A stretch of 64,000 bases of DNA from assembly GCA_964418605.1 (NCBI GenBank), contig CAYQLY010000008.1, forward strand, positions 54,784 through 118,783, written 5' to 3'. A program made the position numbers and the translations under genes. The notes below the pieces were generated by a model that was not told where the DNA came from, did no database searches, and saw only the letters and a program-made list of their open reading frames with translations. The first letter of the stretch is position 1; each line of letters starts with the position of its first letter. This document shows, piece by piece, positions 1 through 9,332 of the stretch. The DNA comes from CAYQLY01 sp964418605 (lineage in GTDB: Bacteria; Bacteroidota; Bacteroidia; Cytophagales; Cyclobacteriaceae).

Positions 1-2
1 CC

Positions 3-1124
3 GGCATCTCTGCAGAGCGTCTTAATTTATTTTTAGAAAAGGCCTATCAGGCGGGACCTCAAAATCCCTCGATCTTACATAATCTAGCTTGTGTTTATGT
101 AAAAATAAAAATGTATGACAAAGCCTTACAATGTGTGGAAGATGCTGTAAAGTACGGCTATAGTTTAATAGATAAATTAAAAGAAGATAGTGATTTAAGT
201 CCTATTAAATCAGATGTACGATTTAAAAAAGCGTTTGAACAAAAAATAATTATAAACTCATTGGATCATTTAAAAATGATCCGCACTTACGGAAAAAAAC
301 AAGTTGCTTGGATTACACCAACGATTGGATTGCATCTGTATTTTAAAAAAGACAAAGCCCGAACAGGCGCTGCTGATTTGCTTGAGCAACTAGTAGAGCA
401 ATTTCCAGAAATGTTTTTGTACTATCTTCCATCAGGCTATCTTAATCTTTCACCTACCAAAAAAGGAAAAGTAAAGCGAGATATAACCTTGCTTCGTAAA
501 GGTGGTGCAAAATATGGCTATTCAATATACTATAATGCACTGGATGATGGTGGTGCTGCTGATCAACGAATACTTATTGAATTAGATGATGAATTTGATG
601 GAGAAGTTACAGTTCATTTGCCTATAGATTTAGTTAAAGAACCTCAAAAATTATATCAGCGTTTGATTAATTATGCATCTTTACTTCCATTTGAGGTAGG
701 TAGTGCGGGCTATTCTTTCTCTGTACAGTATGAGGGCAATGGATGTGCTGCTGAAGAAAATTTATTTCGTCTTTTGGAAAGCTATTGGGGGTTTACTACT
801 TCTCAAAAAAGTCTTCATCGTATTCCTAAAGCAGAATTTATAGTACCTAACTGGCTTACTTTTTTAAGTCATGAACAAACCAAAAAAATAAATTTAAAAG
901 AGTTGCCTTCAAATATCGTACATAAGCTTACTAATAAAGGAGTTGTTATTCAAGCAGCTGAAAAACCTTTTGTAGGGATTTCTACTAATCCAAGTGATTT
1001 AGGTTTGTTTCCTCAAGTGGTAAAAGTCTTAGAGCCCTTATTGCCATTTCCTAAAAAATCGAATGTTGATATCGTTTTAGATCTTCAAGCGAATATTTTA
1101 CAAAAGATAAAGATACTAAGCTAA
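3..1124 (+). CDS. TPR-like protein, 5' truncated by window edge
   Basis: The frame is open to the first bases of the window, so the true start lies upstream and only the C-terminal 373 residues are seen. The first 65 or so residues read like a tetratricopeptide helical hairpin (AYQAGPQNPSILHNLACVY, then YDKALQCVEDAVKYG, then a closing FKKAF), the usual signature of a TPR scaffold. The remaining 300 residues are a mixed alpha/beta region that I do not recognise. There is no signal peptide or membrane segment in the visible part. It converges on trxA with a 57 bp gap. The function is unknown; the TPR part only suggests protein-protein contacts. Confidence 0.8.
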   Translation, partial: GISAERLNLFLEKAYQAGPQNPSILHNLACVYVKIKMYDKALQCVEDAVKYGYSLIDKLKEDSDLSPIKSDVRFKKAFEQKIIINSLDHLKMIRTYGKKQVAWITPTIGLHLYFKKDKARTGAADLLEQLVEQFPEMFLYYLPSGYLNLSPTKKGKVKRDITLLRKGGAKYGYSIYYNALDDGGAADQRILIELDDEFDGEVTVHLPIDLVKEPQKLYQRLINYASLLPFEVGSAGYSFSVQYEGNGCAAEENLFRLLESYWGFTTSQKSLHRIPKAEFIVPNWLTFLSHEQTKKINLKELPSNIVHKLTNKGVVIQAAEKPFVGISTNPSDLGLFPQVVKVLEPLLPFPKKSNVDIVLDLQANILQKIKILS

Positions 1125-1181
1125 TATATAGAAAAACGCACGCTAATTATTTTAACCTGTCTTTTCCTATTCAATTAAAAT

Positions 1182-1505
1182 TTATAAATGTGTTTTAATT
1201 TTTTCAGCCAACACACTTTTACTCGCTGTGCCGACATGTTTTTCTACCACTTTTCCATCTTTGAAAATTAATAATGTAGGGATATTACGAACCCCAAATT
1301 GTGTAGGTGTAGTAGGATTGGCATCGACATCCATTTTGCCTATAATTGCTTTTCCTTCAAATTCAGCTGCTAGCTCTTCAATAATCGGTGCTATCATTAA
1401 GCATGGTCCACACCATGATGCCCAAAAATCAACAAGGATTGGCTGATTTGTTTTTTTAATAATTTCGTCAAAATTTTTATCGGTTATTTCTGTTGCTTTT
1501 CCCAT
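1182..1505 (-). CDS. trxA: thioredoxin
   Basis: This 107-residue single-domain thioredoxin is a cytoplasmic disulfide reductase that passes electrons from thioredoxin reductase (encoded at 7959) to its targets. The active site WCGPC has its cysteines at 32 and 35, inside FWASWCGPC, and the cis-proline loop follows as NIPTLLIF. The length is typical for the family (about 105-110) and there is no signal peptide, so it is the housekeeping form rather than a periplasmic relative. It lies 64 bp downstream of the dnaE 3' end on the same strand... that is, dnaE is transcribed toward it, so read-through from dnaE is possible. Confidence 0.97.
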   Translation of the reverse strand: MGKATEITDKNFDEIIKKTNQPILVDFWASWCGPCLMIAPIIEELAAEFEGKAIIGKMDVDANPTTPTQFGVRNIPTLLIFKDGKVVEKHVGTASKSVLAEKIKTHL

Positions 1506-1569
1506 AAATTAGAATGGCTAAAAATGTATTTACAATAATAATAAATTAATAGAGGAAATAATAGAGCAA

Positions 1570-4500
1570 TCAAATTCCTAGTTTAATATCAACCCCGCTG
1601 AGCTTAGAAAGCTCACTAACAACCGTATTGGATAGGGCTACTTTATATTTTTTGGAAAATAAATCAATATATAAGTTTTCCCGCCCATCATATACGCTTA
1701 TTTTTAGGTAGTGTGTGCCTGGATGAGCTTGAACAATTTCTTCTAGCAGATGAATGGTGTGATTCTGAATAGCATGAATATCGATGTTAACTATAAGTTC
1801 TTTAGCTAGTTTTTCTTTTATTTCATTCAAAAGCTGAATATGGTGTGGGCGTAATTCCCAGCGGTCTTCCATATTATAGCGCGGTTGTACTTTCCCTTTT
1901 ACATATAAAAATTCTCCAGGAACTAATAAATGGTTTAGTTTTAAATAATCTTCTCCAAAGAGAGCTAGCTGTATACTTGTTGTATAGTCTTCTAATGTAA
2001 ATAAGCCAAAGGATCTTCCATTTTTTCCTTGTCGTATTTGTACATTAGATACAATGCCTGCTACAGCGATGTCTTTATTTTTATAATTTTCAATAGCATT
2101 AAGCGCGCATGTGCAAAAACTGGTAAGTTCTAATTTATAGTGATCAAGCGGATGGCCTGATATATAAAAACCAACCATTTCTTTTTCATACGTTAATTTT
2201 TGATAGGCATTCCATGGTTCACAAATCGGTATTTTAGGTAGGCCGATAGATTCTTGTCCACCTTCTCCAAACAAAGAATGTTGTATAGAATTTTTATTCG
2301 ATTGGTAGGTTGACCCATAGCGTACTATTTTTTCAATGAATGTTCCGTTTGAATCAACATCATGAAAGTATTGAGCACGATGAATATCCGTAAAACAATC
2401 AAAAGCACCTGCCTGAGCGAGGCATTCAAATGTTTTTTTATTAACAGTTCGTAGATTCACACGCCTAGCAAAATCAAAAATATCTTGAAATTTACCATTC
2501 TCTGTTCGCTCAGAGATAATAGCTTGCACTGCAGCTTCTCCGGCACCTTTGATAGCACCTAATCCAAAACGGATTTTACCTTCTTGATTCACATCAAAAT
2601 ATTCTGAACTTTCATTAATATCTGGGCCTAAAACAAGAATTGAAAGACGTTTGCACTCATCGATGAAATAGGTGATTTTATCTAAGTTACTCATGTTGTG
2701 AGTAAGCACAGCTGCCATGTATTCGCCAGGATAATTGGCTTTTAGATAAGCTGTTTGATAAGCAACCACAGAATAGGCAGCGGAGTGGGAGCGGTTAAAT
2801 CCGTATTCAGCGAAGCGCTCCATTAAATTAAATACTTCTTCTGCTTTTTCATTTGATATCTGGTGTTTTTCAGCAGCTCCTTTTACAAAACGATCGCGTT
2901 CTTTGGCCATTTTTTCACGATCTTTTTTACCCATTGCCCGACGAAGCAAATCAGCTTGACCTAATGTATAGCCTCCTAGAATTTGAGCTGCTTGCATGAT
3001 CTGTTCTTGATAGACCATTATACCATAGGTGTTTTTTAAGATAGGTTCTAAGAGCTCATGAGGATAATCTACTTTTTCTTTACCATGTTTACGATCAATA
3101 AAGTTAGGAATGAATTGAAGAGGACCAGGTCTATACAAAGCATTCATCGCAATGAGATCTTCAATATCTGTTGGTTTTAAATCACGTAGGTAAAGCTGCA
3201 TACCTTCAGACTCAAATTGAAATGTACCTGCTGTATCTCCACGTTGGTAAAGTTCAAATGTTTTAGGGTCATTAAGTGGAATATCTTCTATGCTAATTTC
3301 TTGATCATGATTTTTTTTAATCAGTTGGATAGCATATTGGATGATGGTCAATGTTTTCAGGCCTAGAAAATCCATTTTTAGCATCCCTGCTTCTTCAATG
3401 TATTTTCCATCAAATTGGGTTACCAGTAAGTTAGACTCTTTCGATGTACATACCGGAATATAATCTGTTAAGTCATTAGGAGCAATAATTATTCCGGCTG
3501 CATGTATGCCTGTATTTCGAATCGAACCTTCTAGTTTTTCAGCTAATTGAATAGTATGACTTTTAATATCATTTCCTTTTTTGAGCTCACGCAACTCTTC
3601 AACTTGCTCCAACGCATTTTGTAATGTAATACCCAGTCCATCTGGCACCAACTTTGTCAATGCATTGGCCTCTGGAAGAGGTAAATCTAAAACGCGAGCT
3701 ACATCTCGAATGGATGATTTCGCAGCCATTGAACCAAACGTGATAATTTGAGCAACTTGATTTTTGCCATATTTTTCTACTACATAATCAATGACTTTAT
3801 CTCTGCCTTCATCATCAAAGTCAATATCAATATCAGGCATAGAGATACGTTCAGGATTTAAGAAACGTTCAAAAAGTAAATTATATGCAATTGGATCTAT
3901 ATTCGTGATGCCGATACAATAGGCTACCGCTGATCCTGCTGCTGAACCTCTACCTGGGCCAACAGCTACACCTAAATTTCTACCTGCTGCAATAAAATCT
4001 TGGACAATTAAAAAATAACCTGCAAAACCCATGGTTTTAATCACGCTTAATTCATGGGTTAAGCGTTCTTCAAGTTCACTGGTTATCTCTTTATATCTTC
4101 TCTTGGCTCCGTTGAATGTTAAATGCTTCAAATAGTCATCTTCACTTGTAAAACCTGCAGGAAGAGTAAAGTTTGGGAGTAAAATATCACGTTTTAAGTG
4201 AGGTGGTGTAATCTTATCTACGATTTCATTGGTATGATCTATGGCTTCAGGCAAATCGCTAAAAAGTTTGATCATCTCCTGTTGTGTTTTGAAATAAAAC
4301 TGATTATTTGGAAAACCAAAACGATAGCCTTTTCCTTCACCAACAGGAGTAGATTTTAATTCACCTGTATTTACACAAAGTAAAATATCATGCGCATTCG
4401 AATCTTCTTGATCAATATAATGAGAATCATTAGTAGCAATTATTTTTACACCATATTTGGCAGCGAATTTTACAAGAACGCGATTAATCTTATCTTGATC

Positions 4501-5046
4501 CTCTAGTTTATGGCGTTGTAATTCTACGTAGTAATCTTCTCCAAAAATATCTAACCACCATTTGAACAATTTTTCAGCTTCTTGTTCTCCTTTATTTAAT
4601 ATCGCTTGAGGTACCTCAGCTCCAATACAGCATGTGGTTGCTATTAACCCTTTATGGTATTTCAGAATTAATTCTTTATCAATCCGAGGCCACTTACTAT
4701 ACATCCCTTCGATATAACCCAATGAACAAAGTTTGGATAGATTTTTATACCCTTCTTGATCTTTGGCTAGTAAAAGCTGATGATACCGATTGTCTTTTAA
4801 TTCTTTTGTGAATTCTTTTTTAAACCGATCTTGAACAATATAAAATTCACATCCCACAATAGGTTTAATATTATACTTGTTAGCTTCAGCTACAAATCGA
4901 AAAGCCCCAAACATATTGCCATGATCCGTCAGTGCAACAGCCCTCATATTGTCGGCTTGGGCTTTTTTGAAAAGGGCAGTAATATCCGCAGCCCCATCTA
5001 AAAGTGAATACTGTGTATGGCAATGTAAATGCGTAAATTGAGGCAT
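1570..5046 (-). CDS. dnaE: DNA polymerase III subunit alpha
   Basis: This is the replicative polymerase catalytic subunit, 1158 residues, the usual DnaE1 length. The PHP domain opens the protein (FTHLHCHTQYSLLDG). The polymerase palm carries PDIDIDF around residues 400-412 with two of the catalytic aspartates, and the finger motif GPGRGSAAGS is nearby. A helix-hairpin-helix and OB fold are expected in the C-terminal third. The frame is open upstream to another Met at 5106, but I chose the ATG at 5046. It begins directly with the conserved PHP motif, and a TAnnTTTG promoter box at 5062-5069 lies inside the extension. Confidence 0.97.
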   Translation of the reverse strand: MPQFTHLHCHTQYSLLDGAADITALFKKAQADNMRAVALTDHGNMFGAFRFVAEANKYNIKPIVGCEFYIVQDRFKKEFTKELKDNRYHQLLLAKDQEGYKNLSKLCSLGYIEGMYSKWPRIDKELILKYHKGLIATTCCIGAEVPQAILNKGEQEAEKLFKWWLDIFGEDYYVELQRHKLEDQDKINRVLVKFAAKYGVKIIATNDSHYIDQEDSNAHDILLCVNTGELKSTPVGEGKGYRFGFPNNQFYFKTQQEMIKLFSDLPEAIDHTNEIVDKITPPHLKRDILLPNFTLPAGFTSEDDYLKHLTFNGAKRRYKEITSELEERLTHELSVIKTMGFAGYFLIVQDFIAAGRNLGVAVGPGRGSAAGSAVAYCIGITNIDPIAYNLLFERFLNPERISMPDIDIDFDDEGRDKVIDYVVEKYGKNQVAQIITFGSMAAKSSIRDVARVLDLPLPEANALTKLVPDGLGITLQNALEQVEELRELKKGNDIKSHTIQLAEKLEGSIRNTGIHAAGIIIAPNDLTDYIPVCTSKESNLLVTQFDGKYIEEAGMLKMDFLGLKTLTIIQYAIQLIKKNHDQEISIEDIPLNDPKTFELYQRGDTAGTFQFESEGMQLYLRDLKPTDIEDLIAMNALYRPGPLQFIPNFIDRKHGKEKVDYPHELLEPILKNTYGIMVYQEQIMQAAQILGGYTLGQADLLRRAMGKKDREKMAKERDRFVKGAAEKHQISNEKAEEVFNLMERFAEYGFNRSHSAAYSVVAYQTAYLKANYPGEYMAAVLTHNMSNLDKITYFIDECKRLSILVLGPDINESSEYFDVNQEGKIRFGLGAIKGAGEAAVQAIISERTENGKFQDIFDFARRVNLRTVNKKTFECLAQAGAFDCFTDIHRAQYFHDVDSNGTFIEKIVRYGSTYQSNKNSIQHSLFGEGGQESIGLPKIPICEPWNAYQKLTYEKEMVGFYISGHPLDHYKLELTSFCTCALNAIENYKNKDIAVAGIVSNVQIRQGKNGRSFGLFTLEDYTTSIQLALFGEDYLKLNHLLVPGEFLYVKGKVQPRYNMEDRWELRPHHIQLLNEIKEKLAKELIVNIDIHAIQNHTIHLLEEIVQAHPGTHYLKISVYDGRENLYIDLFSKKYKVALSNTVVSELSKLSGVDIKLGI

Positions 5047-5061
5047 AAGGGAAGAACTCTG

Positions 5062-5069
5062 CAAAAATA
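5062..5069 (-). promoter_or_regulatory. -7 promoter box for dnaE
   Basis: On the minus strand this reads TATTTTTG, a perfect match to the Bacteroidota sigma-A -7 consensus TAnnTTTG. Transcription would start near 5055, about 9 nt before the ATG at 5046, which excludes the upstream Met at 5106. A recognisable -33 TTTG is not obvious. Confidence 0.5.
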
Positions 5070-5147
5070 ACAAGCTTTTCACTCTTTTTAGCCTATTTAA
5101 AAACAATAATTTACAAGCCAGACGTGTTTTTAATCAGATAAGAATTG

Positions 5148-5155
5148 TATTTTTG
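5148..5155 (+). promoter_or_regulatory. -7 promoter box for ppk1
   Basis: TATTTTTG matches TAnnTTTG perfectly and lies 27 nt before the ppk1 ATG at 5183. Its last three bases form a TTG in frame with ppk1. That TTG is therefore promoter and not a start codon. Confidence 0.6.
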
Positions 5156-5182
5156 ACCCATTCCTTCTTTTTAATAGGCTCT

Positions 5183-7279
5183 ATGCAAGATAAAATCAAT
5201 AGTTTAATTGAACAGAGCAATTTCATCAGCCGTGATTTAAGCTGGCTGAAATTCAATGAGCGTGTTTTAGATCAAGCTAGAAATGAGGCTAAAAACATCA
5301 TTGAGCGGCTTCGATTTTTAACAATTACAGCTTCTAATTTGGATGAATTCTGTATGATTCGTGTGGGAAGTTTATATAACTACCTTGACTATAATAAGGA
5401 ACGAATGGACTATTCTGGATTGAGAGAAATTCCTTTCCGGTTAAAACTACTTCAAACCATTCAGTCTTTTTCTCAAGAGCAAAATGATTTATTTAAAAAC
5501 ATACTTCTTCCACGGTGTGAAGAGAATGGATTTAAGATTACATCGATGCTGGAATTAGAAGAAGAGAATAGAGCGAAAGCTAATCGGTATTTTGATAAAA
5601 CCATTTTTCCTATGCTTACGCCAATGGTTTTTGATACGTTTCATGTATTTCCTGTTTTGATGAATAAGACGCTTATTCTTGGTGTGGTGACTAAAGCGTC
5701 CGGTGATGAAAAAGAACAACGAAAACTATCCTTTGTACAAATTCCTCAAAATATTCCGCGATTTTATGAAATAGATCAAGATAATACCATTCTCTTTATT
5801 CCTATTGAAGACATTATTCGATGGAATATAACGAAGCTATTTAAAAATATTGAAATCATGGATACCACACTCTTTCGGATTACACGAAATGGGGATTTCA
5901 GTTTAGATGAGTTGGATGATGTGGATACAGATTTTATCGATGAGATTAAACGCAAACTAAAAACTCGTCGAACAGGACGCGTGGTTCGTGTTGAAATAGA
6001 AAAAAAATATTCCAAATGGATGATGAAAATCCTGATGAAAAAATGGGAGATCGATGAAAACAATTTATTAACCTCAGATACGCTCATTGATTTCACAGGA
6101 CTCAATCAACTGTTTTCCCATCACGAGTTTAAGGATAAAATTTTAATACATAATCCCATACCACCGATAAGTTATCCTCCAGGTGGCAATGAAGAGTTGT
6201 TTACTTATTTGAAAAAGAAAGATATTCTATTACATCATCCATACAATAGTATGGAGCCTGTATTATATCTATTAGAAAAAGCAGCAGAAGATCCGGATGT
6301 ATTAGCAATCAAGCTTACGATCTATCGATTAGCTAAAGAGTCACGTGTCACGAATGCACTTCTTAAAGCAGCAGAAAATGGAAAACACGTATCTGTACTT
6401 TTTGAAATCAAAGCACGGTTTGATGAAGAACGTAATATTCAAGAAGCAGAACGTTTACAAAAAGCAGGTTGCTTCGTGATTTATGGTATAGGCAGCATTA
6501 AGACGCATACTAAATTATTAATGATTGTGCGAAAGGATGGTGAGAAAATTATACGGTATGTACACTTGTCAAGTGGCAATTATAATGAAGATACCACGCG
6601 TATGTATACCGATATGGGAATCTTAACAACCAATGAGACCTATGCGCATGACATCGCTGATTTTTTTAATGTTATCACCGGCCACTCCATACCTAATGCC
6701 TATACGTATTTACTAACCGCCCCGCATGATTTAAGAAGTCAGCTTATTAACCTCATTCGTCAAGAAGCAGAGCATGCTAAAAAAGGTCTTCCATCTGGTA
6801 TAGTGATTAAAATTAACTCATTGGAAGACAAACGCATCATTGAAGAGCTGTATCAAGCCTCACAAGCAGGAGTGCGCATTAAGTTGATTGTGCGAGGTAT
6901 TTGTTGTTTGCGTCCTGGAAGAAATCAATTGAGTGAAAATATTACAGTTGTTTCTATTGTCGGTGATTTTTTAGAACACCTTCGCTGCTATTACTTTCAT
7001 AATCATGGCGATCCTAAAATTTACGGAGGCAGTGCTGATATTATGGTCCGTAGCTTTGACCGCCGTATCGAATCCTTGTTTATGATCGCTGATCCTTTCC
7101 TTAAACAACAGGCCATAAATATCTTGTGTTATAATCTAAAAGATAATGTGAATGCTTACCATATGTTGGAAGATGGCAGATATATTAAAAAGCCTCTCGA
7201 TGGCCAACCACCATTCAATATTCATAATGAATTTTTTCATGTGACAGAGGAGGTTATAAAAGAAGCGAGGTTGTTTTAA
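5183..7279 (+). CDS. ppk1: polyphosphate kinase 1
   Basis: PPK1 reversibly transfers the gamma phosphate of ATP to inorganic polyphosphate. The protein has 698 residues, typical of the family. The N-terminal domain opens with FISRDLSWLKFNERVLDQA. The catalytic core shows GSIKTHTKL, containing the phosphorylated histidine, and HLSSGNYNEDTTRMYTD. A second phospholipase-D-like half carries VRGICCLRPG. I start at ATG 5183; an in-frame TTG at 5153 lies inside the promoter box. The gene is divergent from dnaE, with the two promoter boxes less than 80 bp apart, and is followed by a strong terminator. Confidence 0.97.
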   Translation: MQDKINSLIEQSNFISRDLSWLKFNERVLDQARNEAKNIIERLRFLTITASNLDEFCMIRVGSLYNYLDYNKERMDYSGLREIPFRLKLLQTIQSFSQEQNDLFKNILLPRCEENGFKITSMLELEEENRAKANRYFDKTIFPMLTPMVFDTFHVFPVLMNKTLILGVVTKASGDEKEQRKLSFVQIPQNIPRFYEIDQDNTILFIPIEDIIRWNITKLFKNIEIMDTTLFRITRNGDFSLDELDDVDTDFIDEIKRKLKTRRTGRVVRVEIEKKYSKWMMKILMKKWEIDENNLLTSDTLIDFTGLNQLFSHHEFKDKILIHNPIPPISYPPGGNEELFTYLKKKDILLHHPYNSMEPVLYLLEKAAEDPDVLAIKLTIYRLAKESRVTNALLKAAENGKHVSVLFEIKARFDEERNIQEAERLQKAGCFVIYGIGSIKTHTKLLMIVRKDGEKIIRYVHLSSGNYNEDTTRMYTDMGILTTNETYAHDIADFFNVITGHSIPNAYTYLLTAPHDLRSQLINLIRQEAEHAKKGLPSGIVIKINSLEDKRIIEELYQASQAGVRIKLIVRGICCLRPGRNQLSENITVVSIVGDFLEHLRCYYFHNHGDPKIYGGSADIMVRSFDRRIESLFMIADPFLKQQAINILCYNLKDNVNAYHMLEDGRYIKKPLDGQPPFNIHNEFFHVTEEVIKEARLF

Positions 7280-7312
7280 CTTATAACTTATTTTTAACTC
7301 TTACTTAAAAAT

Positions 7313-7340
7313 AAAATCCCCCTTTAAAAGGGGGATTTTT
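7313..7340. terminator. terminator between ppk1 and the CTD protein
   Basis: A hairpin AAAATCCCCC / GGGGGATTTT with loop TTTAAAA is followed by a T-run on the plus strand and preceded by an A-run, so it can work in both directions. It sits between two convergent genes. Confidence 0.85.
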
Positions 7341-7394
7341 GTTTGATAGATAAAGTTAAATTAGTAAATAAAAGTATCGGTTTTATAAAAGCAG

Positions 7395-7820
7395 TTAGTT
7401 GATTTGAATCTTAGTGAATTTGGTAAACTGATTAAAACTTAATTCTGCGGTATAGATACCTTGAGGCAATCCGGCTGCATCAAAGTTGATCATCACTTGT
7501 TTTCCACTCTCTACTTTTTCATTAAAAATAGTCCAAGCTAATCCTGATACCGCATCGTGTATTTTTACAACCGCAATACCTTCATACGGCGATTGAAAAT
7601 AAAATTTAGTAGCATGACTAAAAGGATTAGGAAAGTTTTTAAACTCGATCGTAGGCGCTACTTCTTTTTGAGGTGTAGAAGCAATAGAGCTCTGGATTTC
7701 TATAGATGATAGCGTGTCTGTATAGCCTTTAGTATCGTCTGTAGCTAAAGCCACATTTAAGTTGAAATAAGTCAATCCTGTAATAATCAATAGACCGTTA
7801 AGTAGTGTTATTTTTTTCAT
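7395..7820 (-). CDS. small secreted protein consisting mainly of a T9SS sorting domain
   Basis: This is a 141-residue exported protein. A signal peptide occupies residues 1-26 (LLIITGLTYFN hydrophobic core, cleavage after VALA). A 30-residue Ser/Thr/Glu-rich linker follows. From about residue 57 to the end there is a type A T9SS C-terminal sorting domain: NFPNPF at 62-67, the VVKIHDAVSG strand, and the closing LPQGIYTAEL and KIQIN. Such domains normally sit at the end of large cargo proteins and direct them through the type IX secretion system. Here there is no cargo domain. Because it has its own start, signal peptide and terminator, it is not obviously a fragment. Its role is unknown. Confidence 0.85.
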   Translation of the reverse strand: MKKITLLNGLLIITGLTYFNLNVALATDDTKGYTDTLSSIEIQSSIASTPQKEVAPTIEFKNFPNPFSHATKFYFQSPYEGIAVVKIHDAVSGLAWTIFNEKVESGKQVMINFDAAGLPQGIYTAELSFNQFTKFTKIQIN

Positions 7821-7930
7821 TTTTTGTTAAATAATTAACACGAATATACTATATTTTATTGAATTATTCAAATAAAATATATAAATATTTTTTAAAAAAT
7901 GGTTAAAAAGACGAAACGATCAACTTTTAC

Positions 7931-7938
7931 TATCTTTG
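7931..7938 (+). promoter_or_regulatory. -7 promoter box for trxB
   Basis: TATCTTTG is a perfect TAnnTTTG match, 20 nt before the trxB ATG at 7959. Confidence 0.6.
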
Positions 7939-7958
7939 CATCTTAAATTTAGAGTGCC

Positions 7959-8897
7959 ATGAGCGAAGAAAAGGTATCTTGTTTAATCATAGGTTCAGGA
8001 CCAGCTGGTTATACAGCAGCCATTTATGCTGCAAGAGCAGGATTAAAACCATTAGTATACCAAGGCCCGCAGCCTGGTGGTCAGCTTACTATTACCAATG
8101 AAGTAGAAAATTATCCTGGCTATCCCGATGGCATTATTGGTCCTCAGATGATGATGGATTTTCAAAAGCAAGCTCAGCGGTTTGGTACAGTCATTCGAGA
8201 TGGTTTAGTAACCAAAGTAGATTTTAGCAGTTACCCACATCGGGTATGGATAGAGAATGGAGCTATGATCATTGCCGAATCGGTCATCATAGCAACAGGT
8301 GCCTCAGCGATATGGTTGGGTTTAGAGTCCGAACAACGTCTGAATAATAAAGGCGTTTCAGCTTGTGCTGTGTGCGATGGATTTTTCTTTCGTGGCATGG
8401 ATGTAGCTATAGTGGGTGGGGGAGATACAGCATGTGAAGAAGCTAGTTATCTGGCTAAACTATGTAAAAAAGTATATATGCTTGTTCGAAAAGGAGAGAT
8501 GCGAGCATCCACTATTATGCAAAAACGAGTTACAACAACTTCTAACATTGAGATTCTTTGGCATACAGAAACAGAGGAAATACTTGGTAAGGACGAAGTC
8601 GAAGGGGTGCGTGTAAAAAATAATCAAACCGGTGAAAAACGCGATATTCCTATTAAAGGTTTTTTTGTAGCAATTGGTCATCAGCCTAATACGTCCATCT
8701 TTAAAGGTATACTTGACATGGATTCGAAAGGCTACATTATAACAAAAAAAGGATCAACACATACTAACATTCCTGGTATTTTTGCTTGCGGTGACGCACA
8801 AGACTCCGTATATCGACAAGCAGTTACAGCAGCTGGAACAGGATGTATGGCTGCATTAGATGCCGAGCGGTTTCTAGCAGAAAAGCATCATGTATAA
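7959..8897 (+). CDS. trxB: thioredoxin-disulfide reductase
   Basis: This FAD enzyme reduces thioredoxin with NADPH. The protein has 312 residues, the usual low-molecular-weight TrxB length. The FAD-binding GSGPAGYTAAIYAARAG is at the N-terminus, the redox pair CAVC uses cysteines 136 and 139, and the NADPH site is GGGDTACEEA. The C-terminal FAD motif is GIFACGDAQD. It is transcribed alone from a clear promoter. Its substrate TrxA is encoded 6.5 kb away. Confidence is very high. Confidence 0.97.
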   Translation: MSEEKVSCLIIGSGPAGYTAAIYAARAGLKPLVYQGPQPGGQLTITNEVENYPGYPDGIIGPQMMMDFQKQAQRFGTVIRDGLVTKVDFSSYPHRVWIENGAMIIAESVIIATGASAIWLGLESEQRLNNKGVSACAVCDGFFFRGMDVAIVGGGDTACEEASYLAKLCKKVYMLVRKGEMRASTIMQKRVTTTSNIEILWHTETEEILGKDEVEGVRVKNNQTGEKRDIPIKGFFVAIGHQPNTSIFKGILDMDSKGYIITKKGSTHTNIPGIFACGDAQDSVYRQAVTAAGTGCMAALDAERFLAEKHHV

Positions 8898-8917
8898 GGA
8901 AGAACAAAAATATACAA

Positions 8918-8949
8918 ATAAAAAAGCCTCACTTTTGAGGGTGAAGCTT
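8918..8949 (-). terminator. terminator of the cold-shock gene
   Basis: On the minus strand, AAGCTTCAC / GTGAGGCTT forms a stem with one mismatch and an 8-nt loop, followed by a T-run. It lies 32 bp past the cold-shock stop codon. It may also end trxB transcripts. Confidence 0.75.
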
Positions 8950-8981
8950 ATAAAGACTTATATAAACGAGTGAGAATTACC

Positions 8982-9173
8982 TTAAGCTAACTTAACATCT
9001 ACTGCATTTAATCCTTTTTTACCTTCTTTAAGATCAAAAAGAACATCATCTCCTTCTTTAACCTTATCGACCAGTCCAGATATGTGTACAAAATACTCTT
9101 TTTGAGAGTCTACATCAATGATGAACCCAAATCCTTTGGATTGATTGAAAAATTTAACTTTACCGTTTTTCAT
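8982..9173 (-). CDS. cold-shock domain protein
   Basis: This 63-residue OB-fold protein binds single-stranded nucleic acid. It carries RNP1 as KGFGFI and RNP2 as YFVHIS, and the opening GKVKFFNQSKGFGFI is the family signature. It acts as an RNA chaperone in the cytoplasm. It is close to the CspA/CspC family, but paralogues cannot be told apart from sequence alone. It has its own promoter with a short leader of roughly 27 nt, so the long cold-sensing leader of E. coli cspA is absent. A terminator follows it. Confidence 0.95.
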   Translation of the reverse strand: MKNGKVKFFNQSKGFGFIIDVDSQKEYFVHISGLVDKVKEGDDVLFDLKEGKKGLNAVDVKLA

Positions 9174-9206
9174 AAAAATTTAAAATAATGTATAAAATAT
9201 TATATG

Positions 9207-9214
9207 CAAATATA
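9207..9214 (-). promoter_or_regulatory. -7 promoter box for the cold-shock gene
   Basis: On the minus strand this reads TATATTTG, a perfect TAnnTTTG match, 33 nt before the start codon at 9173. Confidence 0.6.
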
Positions 9215-9312
9215 AGTTAAAAATTAGGTATTTTATACACTTTTAATCAAAAAATATTTACCTTAATCCCCCTTTAAACGTATATAGATATGAGCACCAG
9301 GTATTTATTTTG

Positions 9313-9320
9313 TATCTTTG
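9313..9320 (+). promoter_or_regulatory. -7 promoter box for the M23 peptidase gene
   Basis: TATCTTTG matches TAnnTTTG perfectly. Its final TTG is in frame with the gene, which makes an apparent extra start at 9318. With the ATG at 9333 the expected leader is only about 5-7 nt. Confidence 0.6.
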
Positions 9321-9332
9321 CGGGCCACTTAC

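Noticed and set aside
5047..5106. N-terminal extension of dnaE from an upstream Met
   Set aside because: The extension contains the dnaE promoter box (5062-5069), and the conserved PHP domain begins right at ATG 5046.
5776..6105. Minus-strand reading frame inside ppk1
   Set aside because: It is antisense to a well-conserved enzyme, has an unlikely composition and no promoter.
7395..7820. CTD protein as the broken end of a larger T9SS cargo gene
   Set aside because: It has its own start and a complete signal peptide, and no homologous frame continues upstream.
8416..8681. Two frames (plus and minus) inside trxB
   Set aside because: Both are contained in the intact trxB frame and resemble no protein family.
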